Part shown: in pieces, positions 51,090-60,726 of the stretch
How the letters are laid out: each line of letters opens with the position of its first letter
Numbering within the stretch: position 1 is the stretch's first letter
Assembly (NCBI GenBank): GCA_965262235.1
Contig: OZ253504.1
Span: forward strand, 1,364,001 to 1,428,000
Length of the DNA stretch: 64,000 nucleotides
Source of the DNA: CATQGW01 sp965262235
Lineage (GTDB): Bacteria; Chloroflexota; Dehalococcoidia; Bin125
Direction of reading: 5' to 3'
Notes under the pieces: generated by a model
What the model was told of the DNA's origin: nothing
Databases searched by the model: none
What the model saw: only the letters and a program-made list of their open reading frames with translations
Program-made: the position numbers and the translations under genes

Positions 51090-51569
51090 GTGAACCGAAT
51101 CAGAATCCTGCTCGCCGCCGCGATCGTCGCGACCGGCCTGCTCACCATCGGCCTGCTCGCTGGCGCGACCGCCAGCGCCCAGGAACCACTCTGCGTCAAT
51201 CAGGCGCAAGGTCAACACATGTTCACCGTCACCGTGGGCGGCGCCGCCCAGGAGGTCAAAGTCGACGTCGGCGAGTACGGCGTGGTCACGGAGATCTACT
51301 ACCCCGGCGACACGCCGCTGGGCGTTCAGGAGGGCCTTGCCTTGCTGGCGCAGTTCAACGTCACCCTCCCGGCAGCGTGGACCCCCGTCCCCTGCCCACC
51401 AGAGGCAACCGCCGCGATGAGTCTGCCCACAACCGGCACCGGTGGCCTGGCCGCGACCAACAGTGGGGTTGACGGCATGATCGTGGGGCTGGCGCTGGCT
51501 ACCTCGCTGGGTGGCGCAGCCCTCGCGCTGACGATGCTGCTGGCCCGCCGACGCAGTCAGCTGAGCTAA
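51090..51569 (+). CDS. Small LPXTG-type surface protein 2
   Basis: A 159-residue paralogue of the previous gene. Signal peptide about 1-31 (ILLAAAIVATGLLTIGLLAGATASAQ), mature domain, then LPTTG, a hydrophobic helix (GLALATSLGGAALALTMLLA) and a RRRSQLS tail. Two Cys are again placed near the mature N-terminus (EPLCVN) and just before the sorting signal (VPCPPE). GTG 51090 follows GGGAG by 7 nt; an ATG two bases earlier is immediately closed by TGA. Both genes lie antisense to the flanking core genes. Confidence 0.82.
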   Translation: MNRIRILLAAAIVATGLLTIGLLAGATASAQEPLCVNQAQGQHMFTVTVGGAAQEVKVDVGEYGVVTEIYYPGDTPLGVQEGLALLAQFNVTLPAAWTPVPCPPEATAAMSLPTTGTGGLAATNSGVDGMIVGLALATSLGGAALALTMLLARRRSQLS

Positions 51570-51614
51570 TCGCACTGGTCGGCGTGCTGCCCAACACGTT
51601 GGTCAGCACGCTGA

Positions 51615-53042
<1,428 letters not shown>

Positions 53043-53075
53043 AGTTCGGCCTTCTTCAGCGCGTGTTTGTGGAGA

Positions 53076-53795
53076 TTATCCGCCGCCCGGGACCGGCGCC
53101 CCGGCCCCCGCGCCCTCGGTCAGCTGCTCCAGCCGCCGGACCTCCGCGCGGAGTTCGTCGACCCGCTGCTCGAGATGCTCGATCCGGTCGTGCTCGGGGT
53201 CGGGCAGACGCAGGATGGTGTCGTCGCCCGGGTCGTAGTAGGCCACAACGTGCCCGGGCACGCCCACGACGGTGGCGTAGGGCGGCACATTGGCAACCAC
53301 CACGGCGCCGGCGCCGATCTTCGCGCCGTCGCCGACGGTGACCGCGCCGATAATGCTGGCGCTCGCGCCGACCAGCACATCTTCGCCGAGCATCGGGTGG
53401 CGCTGCGTGCGCTTACGGCTCGCGCCGCCCAGCGACACGCCCTGGTGAAGGTGGCAACGCTTGCCGATCTTCGCGGTCTCGCCGATCACCACGCCCATCC
53501 CGTGGTCGATCAGACAGGGCGACACAATCGTGGCGCCGGGGTGAATTTCGATGCCGGTCATCCAGCGGCTGAAGTGGGCCAGCATCCGCGGCAGCAGCGG
53601 CACGTCCGCGGCGTGCATGTGGGAGGAGATGCGATGCAGGAACAGTGCGTGAATGCCCGGGTAGACCAGCAGCACCTCAAGCGGATTCGTCGCCGCCGGG
53701 TCGCGCTCGAGGGTGAACTGCACGTCCGCCCACACGCTGCGGGCGAGCGACTCCGCAAACTTCAGCAATTCCATCACGGTTGCGTTCCTAGCCAT
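53076..53795 (-). CDS. cysE: Serine O-acetyltransferase
   Basis: A 239-residue left-handed beta-helix acetyltransferase making O-acetylserine, the cysteine precursor. Conserved IDHGMGVVIGETAKIG, HQGVSLGG and RHPMLGEDVLVGASASIIG hexapeptide repeats carry the catalytic His/Asp. The short N-terminal domain is the Bacillus type. After the usual end it adds an acidic coiled-coil-like tail (EHDRIEHLEQRVDELRAEV) and a Gly/Pro end. ATG 53795 overlaps the ispDF stop by 8 nt; ATG 53774 is a possible later start with AGGAA before it. Confidence 0.94.
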   Translation of the reverse strand: MARNATVMELLKFAESLARSVWADVQFTLERDPAATNPLEVLLVYPGIHALFLHRISSHMHAADVPLLPRMLAHFSRWMTGIEIHPGATIVSPCLIDHGMGVVIGETAKIGKRCHLHQGVSLGGASRKRTQRHPMLGEDVLVGASASIIGAVTVGDGAKIGAGAVVVANVPPYATVVGVPGHVVAYYDPGDDTILRLPDPEHDRIEHLEQRVDELRAEVRRLEQLTEGAGAGAPVPGGG

Positions 53796-54996
53796 GGGCG
53801 CCGGACGAACCGCGATAGGCGGCGATCGGCCCGTTTCGCAGCGTAACGCGCACGGTCGCCACCGCATGCGCCTGAATGCCTTCCGCGCGACCCAGCGCGC
53901 CCATGCCCTCGGCTGTTGTGGCCTTCACGTTCACCTGCGCGGTCGTCAGCCCCAGGGCCTCCGCGAGTCGTTCGCGCATCGCGTCGATGTGCGGTCGCAG
54001 CCGCGGACGCTCCGCGATCACCGTCGCGTCGACGCCGTGGGGCCGTGCGCCGACCTCCGACATCATGGCCAGCACGCGTCCAAGCAGACCGACGCTGTCG
54101 GCTCCGGCCCACTCGGGATCCTGCGGAGCGAAGTGTTGTCCGATATCGCCCAGGCCCGCCGCGCCGAGCAGCGCGTCGATGATCGCGTGCGTCAGGGCGT
54201 CGGCATCGGAGTGTCCGTCGAGCCCGTCGCACCCGGGAATCTCCACTCCGCCGAGCACCAGCCGCCGGCCCGCTGCGAAGCGATGCGAGTCGATCCCGAT
54301 CCCGGTCCGCAGTGTTTCCGGCGCGACGCCGAGCAGGCTCTCGGCGATCAGTAGGTCATCAGCGGTCGTGATCTTGAGATTTCGGAGCCGTGTCGGGAAG
54401 ACGACGACCGGCTCGCCGAGCCGCTCGACCAGCGCGCCATCATCGGTGGCCGAGACGCCGGCTGCGACCGCCGCGGCGTGCGCGCGCGCCAGCAGCTCGC
54501 GTCGAAACACCTGTGGCGTTGCGATCGCGCGCAGCTCCGAGCGCGGCGGCGTCTCGACGACCCGCTCGTTCGCGTCGACGCGCTTGACCGTGTCGACCAC
54601 CGGCGCACCGGCCACGGCCGCCCCGGTCGATCGAGCCGCCTGCACGCCGGCCGCAAAGTCCGCTGCGACGACCAGCGGGCGCGCGCCGTCGTGGATCGCG
54701 ACGATCTCGACGTTGGGCAGCGCCGCGAGGCCGGCTGCGACCGAATCCTGGCGCTCCGCGCCGCCGGTGACCAGCGCCCGGACCTTGCCGCCGCCGCATC
54801 GCCTCGCCACCCGCGCCACCGCCGCCCGATTCGACGCGCTCGTGACCACAACCACATCCGTCAGCTCAGCGCAGGCAGCGATCGCCGCCAGCGAATGACC
54901 GAGCACCGGCCGGCCATCGAGCGGCGCCAGCAACTTGTCGGCGCCGCCCATCCTCGCGCTGCGACCCGCCGCCAACACGACACAGCCCACTCTCAC
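53788..54996 (-). CDS. ispDF: Bifunctional IspD-IspF (MEP isoprenoid pathway)
   Basis: A 402-residue fusion. The N-terminal IspD cytidylyltransferase (about 1-225) has VLAAGRSARMGGADKLLAPL, DGARPL and TDDGALVERLG. The C-terminal IspF cyclase (about 238-395) has GIGIDSHRF, LGGVEIPGCDGLDGHSDADA, GDIGQHF and KATTAEGMGALG. It covers steps 3 and 5 of the methylerythritol phosphate pathway. GTG 54996 overlaps the PIN/TRAM gene stop. IspD and IspF are adjacent separate genes in B. subtilis; here they are one chain. Confidence 0.96.
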   Translation of the reverse strand: MRVGCVVLAAGRSARMGGADKLLAPLDGRPVLGHSLAAIAACAELTDVVVVTSASNRAAVARVARRCGGGKVRALVTGGAERQDSVAAGLAALPNVEIVAIHDGARPLVVAADFAAGVQAARSTGAAVAGAPVVDTVKRVDANERVVETPPRSELRAIATPQVFRRELLARAHAAAVAAGVSATDDGALVERLGEPVVVFPTRLRNLKITTADDLLIAESLLGVAPETLRTGIGIDSHRFAAGRRLVLGGVEIPGCDGLDGHSDADALTHAIIDALLGAAGLGDIGQHFAPQDPEWAGADSVGLLGRVLAMMSEVGARPHGVDATVIAERPRLRPHIDAMRERLAEALGLTTAQVNVKATTAEGMGALGRAEGIQAHAVATVRVTLRNGPIAAYRGSSGAHG

Positions 54997-55979
54997 GGCG
55001 GGGGCTCAACCAGCGTGGCGAAGACCATCCGGCCCGCGTGCGTCTGAATCACCCGCTTAACCAGCACGTCGCGCGTCGCCCCGAGTTGCCCCGCCGCCGC
55101 CTCGACCACCACCATCGTCCCGTCCGACAGATAGCCGACCGCCTGGTTCGGCTCACGACCAAGTTCGCCCAGCTGCACCTGCACGCGCTCGCCCGGGAGC
55201 ACGACGGTCTTGATCGCGTTGGCGAGCGTGTGCAGGTTGAGCGTGCGCACGCCTTCCAGCTCGGCCACCCGAGCCAGATTCGCGTCGGTCAGCACGAGCG
55301 CCGCACCGCGCGCGCGGGCTACCTGCACGAGTCGCGAGTCGACGTCGCTCTCGATCTGTTGATCCTCGGACTCGGCCTCGCCAGTGTCGTCGACGATCAG
55401 CGTCTCGACGCGGTCGCTGGCCTGCAGCCGGGTGAGCAGCTCGAGGCCGGCGCGGCCGCGTTGGCGCTTGAGCGGATCGCTGCTGTCGGCGACGCGGCGC
55501 AGCTCGTCGAGCACGAAACGCGGGACGATCAGGTTGGCGAGCAGGAACCCGCTCTCGACGATGTCGCCGATCCGTCCGTCCATGATCGCGCTGGTATCGA
55601 GCAGCGCCTCACTGGGCGGTGGGCTCAAGCCGAGCGCCAGCGGCGACCGCCCGCGGATCGAATCGAGCGCGCGCTCGACCTCGGGGCGTCGGCTGAGCGC
55701 CACGCCGATCCCGATCGGTGCGAGCAAAATCGCGACGCCGACCGGCGCGATGTCGCCCGCCAGGCCCGGCAGATTGTTGAGGATGCTGGCCAGGAGCAGC
55801 GCCACCACCAGCGAAGCCAGCAGCCCGAAGCCGCCCAGCAGCATCTCCAGCGTGCTGACAGAATACAGAATGCCGCGCCGAAAACGATGAAACGGTGCGA
55901 AGGCGCGTGTGACCAGCACCCGCCACCAGCGTCGCCCGGCGGTTCCCTCAACGTCCTCGATGTGCGCTTGCCCGCTCAC
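54993..55979 (-). CDS. PIN/TRAM-domain membrane protein, YacL-like
   Basis: About 328 residues from GTG 55979 (the frame is open to 56123; the true start is uncertain). Two N-terminal hydrophobic helices (LLGGFGLLASLVVALLLASIL; GVAILLAPIGIGVAL) are followed by a PIN nuclease domain (LLDTSAIMDGRIGDI, FVLDELRRVAD, LVLTDANLARVA) and a C-terminal TRAM RNA-binding domain (PGERVQVQLGELGREPNQAVGYL). This is the B. subtilis YacL architecture and sits in the same place before ispD. Probable membrane-bound RNase; not proven. Confidence 0.9.
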   Translation of the reverse strand: MSGQAHIEDVEGTAGRRWWRVLVTRAFAPFHRFRRGILYSVSTLEMLLGGFGLLASLVVALLLASILNNLPGLAGDIAPVGVAILLAPIGIGVALSRRPEVERALDSIRGRSPLALGLSPPPSEALLDTSAIMDGRIGDIVESGFLLANLIVPRFVLDELRRVADSSDPLKRQRGRAGLELLTRLQASDRVETLIVDDTGEAESEDQQIESDVDSRLVQVARARGAALVLTDANLARVAELEGVRTLNLHTLANAIKTVVLPGERVQVQLGELGREPNQAVGYLSDGTMVVVEAAAGQLGATRDVLVKRVIQTHAGRMVFATLVEPPP

Positions 55980-56234
55980 AACCCTGCCCACCCCCAGAAC
56001 GTCAAATGGCGGCCATGAGGCCGCCAATAAGACCGGGGCGGTCACCCGCCGAATAAGACCAGGCGCATGCTGTGATGCGCTCTGCGATTGTACCGCGTCG
56101 CGCGCCCGTCCGCCAGCGTCCAACGCGCGTCTCCCCCGACTACCGGGCAGCCAGTGCGCCGCTGTCTGGTACCGTGAGCGTCACACCTGTTCGCGCAGGC
56201 AGGATCGATAACGCCGATCGGGAGTGTGAGAGCG

Positions 56235-58112
56235 ATGCCGCCGATCGAGCTCGACCCGCTGCTCGATGGCGTGTCCAGGCCAGCCCGCTACGCGGGCGGC
56301 GAGTGGAACGTGATCGAGCGCCGCTGGGATGACGCCGACACCCGCTGGGCCCTGATCTATCCCGACCTTTATGACATCGGCCAGTCCAACGGCGGCCTGG
56401 CGATCCTCTACGACATCCTCAATCACCAGCCCCGCACGCTCGCGGAGCGCTGCTACACGCCCTGGCCGGACATGGCCGATTCGCTGCGGCGCCACGGCGC
56501 GCCGCTCTTCAGCCTCGAGAACCGCCGCCCGCTGGGCGAATTCGACGCGCTCGGCTTCTCGCTCTCCTACGAGCTGACCTACACCAACATCCTCGAGATG
56601 CTCGACCTCGCCGGCATCCCGATTCGCTCCGAGGCGCGCCGCGAGCACGACCCGATCGTGTTCGCCGGCGGCTCCGGCGCGCTTGTCCCCGAGCCGCTCG
56701 CGCCGTTCATCGACGCCTTCGTGCTCGGCGAGGCTGAGGACGTGATTCTCGAGCTCAATCAGCTCCTGCGCGAAGCGAAGGCCAACGGCGCCAGCCGGAT
56801 CGAGCGGCTCGAAGCGCTCGCGCGTATCCCCGGCATCTACGTCCCCCGGTTCTACGAGTGGACCTACGAGCAGGACGGTACGCCGGCCGAGATCACCGCC
56901 ACCAACGAGGCCGCCTCGATTCCGATCATCAAGCGGTTCATGCAGGGCCTGCCGCCGATTCTGACCAAGCCGATCGTGCCCTACCTACAGACCGTCCACG
57001 ACCGGGCGGGGATCGAGATCCAGCGCGGCTGCACGCAGGGCTGCCGCTTCTGCCAGGCCGGGATGATCTACCGCCCGCTGCGCGAGCGCACACCTGAAGA
57101 GGTGGTCGCCGGGGCGCGCGAACTCTTCGCCAACACCGGCTTCGACGAGCTCTCGCTCGTGTCGCTGAGCAGCACCGACCACAGCCAGATCGGCGACATC
57201 GTGCGCGCCCTGCGCTCCGAGTTCGGCGATGGGATCGGGATCTCGCTGCCCAGTACGCGCGTCGACTCGTTCAGTGTCGACGTGGCGCTGCTCTGCTCGC
57301 CGCGCAAGAAATCAAGCATGACCTTCGCGCCCGAGGCCGGCAGCCAGCGCCTGCGCAACGCCGTCAGCAAGGTCGTCGCCGACGAGGACCTGCTGAACGC
57401 CGCACGCAACGCCTTCGAGAACGGCTGGAGCAGCGTCAAGCTCTACTTCATGGTCGGCCTGCCGACCGAAACGATGGCCGATGTCGAGGGGATCGTCGAC
57501 TGGGCCTCGCAGGTCAAATCGATCGGCCGGCAGATCGTCGGCAAGCGCGCGCGCGTCCGCGTCTCGACCTCCAACCACGTGCCCAAAGCTCACGCGCCGT
57601 TCCAGTGGGCCCGCCAGGAGACGCCGGCCGAGCTCGCGCCGAAGCACGAGCTGTTGCGCCGACGCTGCCGCACGGCCCGGCTCGACTTCACCTGGAACGA
57701 CCCAGCGGAATCGCTGCTCGAAGGCACGCTCAGCCGCGGCGACCGACGCCTCGCGCCGGTGATCGAGACTGCCTGGCGCAACGGCGCGCGCTTCGACGCC
57801 TGGAGCGAGCACTTCAACGAATCGATCTGGACGGCGGCCTTCGCCGAGCACGGGATCGACCCCGGCTTCTACTGCCACCGCGAGCGCGACCTCTGGGAGC
57901 GCTTCCCCTGGATGCACATCGCGTCGGGCGTCTCCGAGGCGTTCCTACGCAAGGAGTGGCAGCGCACGCACCGCGAGCTGACCACCGCCGACTGCCGCGA
58001 CGGCTGCAACGTCTGTGGGCTGGAACACGCCGCGCAGCTCTGCGAACTGAAGCTCGGCGACCTGATCGCGACGCGACGCGCCCCACCCGGCGAGCGAGTG
58101 GTCGTGCTCTGA
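56235..58112 (+). CDS. Radical SAM protein, TIGR03960-type
   Basis: A 625-residue radical SAM enzyme. An N-terminal B12-binding-like domain (about 1-215, YPDLYDIGQSNGGLAILYDIL onward) precedes the radical SAM core with the CxxxCxxC cluster motif in RGCTQGCRFCQAG. The C-terminus has further Cys in CRDGCNVCGLEH. It matches the uncharacterised TIGR03960 family, often fused to a TIGR03936 domain, which is absent here. Start ATG 56235, or GTG 56226. The stop overlaps the DinB-family start (TGATG). Substrate unknown; a tRNA or cofactor modification role is often guessed. Confidence 0.88.
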   Translation: MPPIELDPLLDGVSRPARYAGGEWNVIERRWDDADTRWALIYPDLYDIGQSNGGLAILYDILNHQPRTLAERCYTPWPDMADSLRRHGAPLFSLENRRPLGEFDALGFSLSYELTYTNILEMLDLAGIPIRSEARREHDPIVFAGGSGALVPEPLAPFIDAFVLGEAEDVILELNQLLREAKANGASRIERLEALARIPGIYVPRFYEWTYEQDGTPAEITATNEAASIPIIKRFMQGLPPILTKPIVPYLQTVHDRAGIEIQRGCTQGCRFCQAGMIYRPLRERTPEEVVAGARELFANTGFDELSLVSLSSTDHSQIGDIVRALRSEFGDGIGISLPSTRVDSFSVDVALLCSPRKKSSMTFAPEAGSQRLRNAVSKVVADEDLLNAARNAFENGWSSVKLYFMVGLPTETMADVEGIVDWASQVKSIGRQIVGKRARVRVSTSNHVPKAHAPFQWARQETPAELAPKHELLRRRCRTARLDFTWNDPAESLLEGTLSRGDRRLAPVIETAWRNGARFDAWSEHFNESIWTAAFAEHGIDPGFYCHRERDLWERFPWMHIASGVSEAFLRKEWQRTHRELTTADCRDGCNVCGLEHAAQLCELKLGDLIATRRAPPGERVVVL

Positions 58113-58624
58113 TGACAATGAATAACTCCGCCACCGCCCGAGTCGTGCTTGAATACCTGCTCTGGCAGCTCGATCAGTCGTTCGACGGCAAGCCCGAACA
58201 CTCGCTGATGGCAAACCTCTCTTCGGTGACGGGGGCCGACCTCGACAAGCTGCCGCCGGGCGGCGGGCGCACGATGCGCGACCTGATCGCTCACTGTGGC
58301 TCAGTGAAGGCGATGTACGTCAACCACGCCTTCGGCGACCGGACCCGCACCTTCTGGAGCGCCTGGGACCGCGACGGGCTGATCAGCGACGCCACGTTCG
58401 AGCAGCTGATGGACTGGCTGACCCGCACGCACGGCGACCTGATCAATCAGGTCCACCTGTTGCGCACGGACGACGAACTCGGGTCGATGCGCCCCACCTA
58501 TTGGGGCGCGCAGTGGGAGACTCGCGCGATTCTCGACGCGATCAGCATCCACGACGTCTACCACGCCGGCGAGATCAACCACCTGCGCGCCCTGCTCCAC
58601 CAATACGCCCAGGGCCGCCTCTAG
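58112..58624 (+). CDS. DinB/YfiT-family four-helix protein
   Basis: A 170-residue DinB-fold protein. Metal-type histidines are in RDLIAHCGSV and the C-terminal DVYHAGEINHLRALL, which match the three-His site of the superfamily; these are often thiol-dependent transferases or hydrolases. ATG 58112 overlaps the radical SAM stop, so the pair is translationally coupled, an uncommon partnership. It is unrelated to DNA polymerase IV despite the name. Confidence 0.85.
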   Translation: MTMNNSATARVVLEYLLWQLDQSFDGKPEHSLMANLSSVTGADLDKLPPGGGRTMRDLIAHCGSVKAMYVNHAFGDRTRTFWSAWDRDGLISDATFEQLMDWLTRTHGDLINQVHLLRTDDELGSMRPTYWGAQWETRAILDAISIHDVYHAGEINHLRALLHQYAQGRL

Positions 58625-58650
58625 CCGCTCAACCGGCCCTCAGCAAGCCC

Positions 58651-59964
58651 TCAGCCGTCAAGTCGCAGCGCCTCGCCGAACGGACCGCCGTCTTCGTGTG
58701 GGCCGACGGCGGAGAGGCGCAAGTGGTCCTCGTTGATGTACTCGTTGGCGACGCGGGCCAGATCGTCGGCACTGACCGCCTCGTAGAGCGCGGAGACCTC
58801 GTCGACCGTCTTGACCTCGCCGCGCAGCAGCTCCTGGCCGCCGTTCCAACCCGAGACGGCGCGCGTGTCCTCGAGCTGGAGCAGCATCCGGCCGTTGACG
58901 TACTGGCGGGCCCGTTCAAGCTCCTCCGGAGCCACGCCCTCGCGCATCCGTGCCAACTCGTTGAGCGTCGCCCGCAGCGCCTCCAGCGCACGGTCCGGGT
59001 CAACGGCGAGATACACGTTCAACGCCCCCGAGTCCTGCATCGCCGTGCCGTAGGCGTGCACGTCGTAGACCAGTCCAAGCTCCTCGCGCACCCGCAGGAA
59101 CAGCCGGCTGCTCATCCCATCACCGAGAATCCCAGTCAGCAGCGCCAGCGCGTAGCGGTCCGGATGCTCCGCCGAGACCGTGGGCAGGCCCACGACGAGA
59201 TGCGTCTGCTCGGTGTCCTTGCGGCGCGATGCGACGCGTTCGCCGTTCAGCGCGAGTGGCGCGGGCGCCAGGCCGGTGGGCACGCCGAAGTCCCACTTCG
59301 CGGTCCGCTCGGCGACCCGCTCGGCGACATAGGACGGATCCAGTGCGCCGGCCAATGAGACGACCGCGTTCGCTGGCGAATACTGGTTGCGCCAGTATTT
59401 CACGGTGTCGGCATGCGGGATCGCCGAGACGCTGGCCGGAGTCCCGGCGATGTCGCGGCCGAGCGGCGTGTTCGCCCACATCAGCGCGTCCATCGCCAGC
59501 CCGGCGAGCTGACCCGGTGAATCCTCGACGGCCGCCAGCTCCTCAAGGATGACCTTCCGTTCCTTCTCCAGCTCGCTCTCGTCGAAGAGCGGACGGCAGG
59601 CCAGATCCAGCACCACGTCCAGCGCCACATCGAGCTGCGGCGCGGGGACCTTGGCGTAGTACACAGTGAGCTCGCGGTCGGTCGCCGCGTTGATCGCGCC
59701 GCCCACGCCTTCGATCGCGATCGAGATGTCGGCCGCCTCCGGCCACTCGGCGGTGCCCTTGAACACGCAGTGCTCGACCAGATGCGAGATGCCGGCCAGC
59801 TCCTCGGACTCGTAGCGCGCGCCCGCGCCGACATAGAACGACACCGTCACCGAGCGCGTATGCGGCATCGGCGTGCAGAGCACGCGCAGGCCGTTGTCCA
59901 ACACCCGTGAGTCGGGCGTCAGGTCGGCGGTAGGAATCGGGCCCGTTGCGAGTTGGGGCGCCAC
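58651..59964 (-). CDS. M16-family zinc peptidase
   Basis: A 437-residue pitrilysin/insulinase-family (M16B) peptidase. The inverted zinc motif HLVEH (HxxEH) lies near residue 61, and the distal Glu is in VILEELAAVEDSP. A second M16_C domain carries the RY-type patch (DRYALALLTGILGDGMSSRLF). No signal peptide, so cytoplasmic, like the MPP/YmxG group. GTG 59964 directly follows the MBL stop codon, so the two are coupled. Confidence 0.94.
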   Translation of the reverse strand: MAPQLATGPIPTADLTPDSRVLDNGLRVLCTPMPHTRSVTVSFYVGAGARYESEELAGISHLVEHCVFKGTAEWPEAADISIAIEGVGGAINAATDRELTVYYAKVPAPQLDVALDVVLDLACRPLFDESELEKERKVILEELAAVEDSPGQLAGLAMDALMWANTPLGRDIAGTPASVSAIPHADTVKYWRNQYSPANAVVSLAGALDPSYVAERVAERTAKWDFGVPTGLAPAPLALNGERVASRRKDTEQTHLVVGLPTVSAEHPDRYALALLTGILGDGMSSRLFLRVREELGLVYDVHAYGTAMQDSGALNVYLAVDPDRALEALRATLNELARMREGVAPEELERARQYVNGRMLLQLEDTRAVSGWNGGQELLRGEVKTVDEVSALYEAVSADDLARVANEYINEDHLRLSAVGPHEDGGPFGEALRLDG

Positions 59965-60642
59965 CTAGCCGCGCTGCCAGCTGGTGTTGCCCGCGCCGTC
60001 ACGGGTCAGGCTGCCGTCCGCCAGCGACGCCACGACTTCATCGATGCTGTCGCGAATCGTGGTGTCGTCGCCGTGTCCGTTGAACGTCATCGTCTCGCCC
60101 GGCAGCGCGTAGAGATCGCGCAGAATCGACTGGATCACGGTGCGTAGATTCTCCTCGGAGGTCGTGTAGCCGGGGCCGCCCGGAAACAGGGTGTCGCCCA
60201 CGACGCAGTAGGGCGCGGCGTAGAAACAGATGCTGCCGTTGGTGTGGCCCGGCGTGTGCAGCACGCGCAGGTCGGTCTCGCCGAGCAGGATGCTGTCGCC
60301 GGCGTCCACATGCACGTCAACCTCGACATCCTGCTGCAGCCAGCGGTGGTCGTCGTCGGCCTTGACGTCGTCGGGGTGCATGTAGAACGGCACCGCGAGC
60401 AGCTCGCGCAGCTCGTCGAACGACTCGATGTGATCGGGATGCGAATGCGTGAACAGCACCATCTTCGGCGTCGCGCCGGCAGCCTGCACGCCGGCCAGCA
60501 CCGCCTCGTAGTTGGCCACGGCGTCGATAATTGCCGCGTCGCCGGTCGCCTTGTCGACGAGGAAGAACGCGTTGTTCGACGACGAGCCGAAGGGCCCCAG
60601 TTTGTAGACCCGCAGCTGTTCCGATTCCTGGTGGATGTCCAT
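59965..60642 (-). CDS. Metallo-beta-lactamase-fold hydrolase (glyoxalase II-like)
   Basis: A 225-residue MBL-fold hydrolase. The metal motif THSHPDHIES (HxHxDH), TPGHTNGSICF, VGDTLFPGG and NGHGDDTT give the complete dinuclear site. It resembles hydroxyacylglutathione hydrolases but is shorter than true GloB, so it could act on another thioester. ATG 60642 follows GGAGG by 5 nt. Divergent from lysA. Confidence 0.93.
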   Translation of the reverse strand: MDIHQESEQLRVYKLGPFGSSSNNAFFLVDKATGDAAIIDAVANYEAVLAGVQAAGATPKMVLFTHSHPDHIESFDELRELLAVPFYMHPDDVKADDDHRWLQQDVEVDVHVDAGDSILLGETDLRVLHTPGHTNGSICFYAAPYCVVGDTLFPGGPGYTTSEENLRTVIQSILRDLYALPGETMTFNGHGDDTTIRDSIDEVVASLADGSLTRDGAGNTSWQRG

Positions 60643-60687
60643 CTTCGCCTCCGTGACGCATGCCTCACGCACGAGGCGCACTCTGCC

Positions 60688-60720
60688 AGTCTACGCGAGC
60701 GACCGGTTCACCCGTAGACT
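60688..60720. promoter_or_regulatory. Symmetric divergent promoter region between the MBL hydrolase and lysA
   Basis: An inverted repeat AGTCTACG-N17-CGTAGACT places a TAGACT -10 hexamer facing each gene. For lysA the hexamer (60715-60720) ends 6 bp before ATG 60727, predicting a leaderless mRNA. For the MBL gene it lies at 60688-60693. The symmetry may also serve as a shared operator. Confidence 0.55.
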
Positions 60721-60726
60721 CTGTGC

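Noticed and set aside
57605..58111. N-terminal extension of the DinB-family protein
   Set aside because: The frame is open but lies inside the radical SAM gene; ATG 58112 overlaps that gene's stop and fits the family start.
60643..60726. Lysine riboswitch before lysA
   Set aside because: The gap is only 84 bp, shared with a divergent gene, and the likely transcript start is at the ATG.
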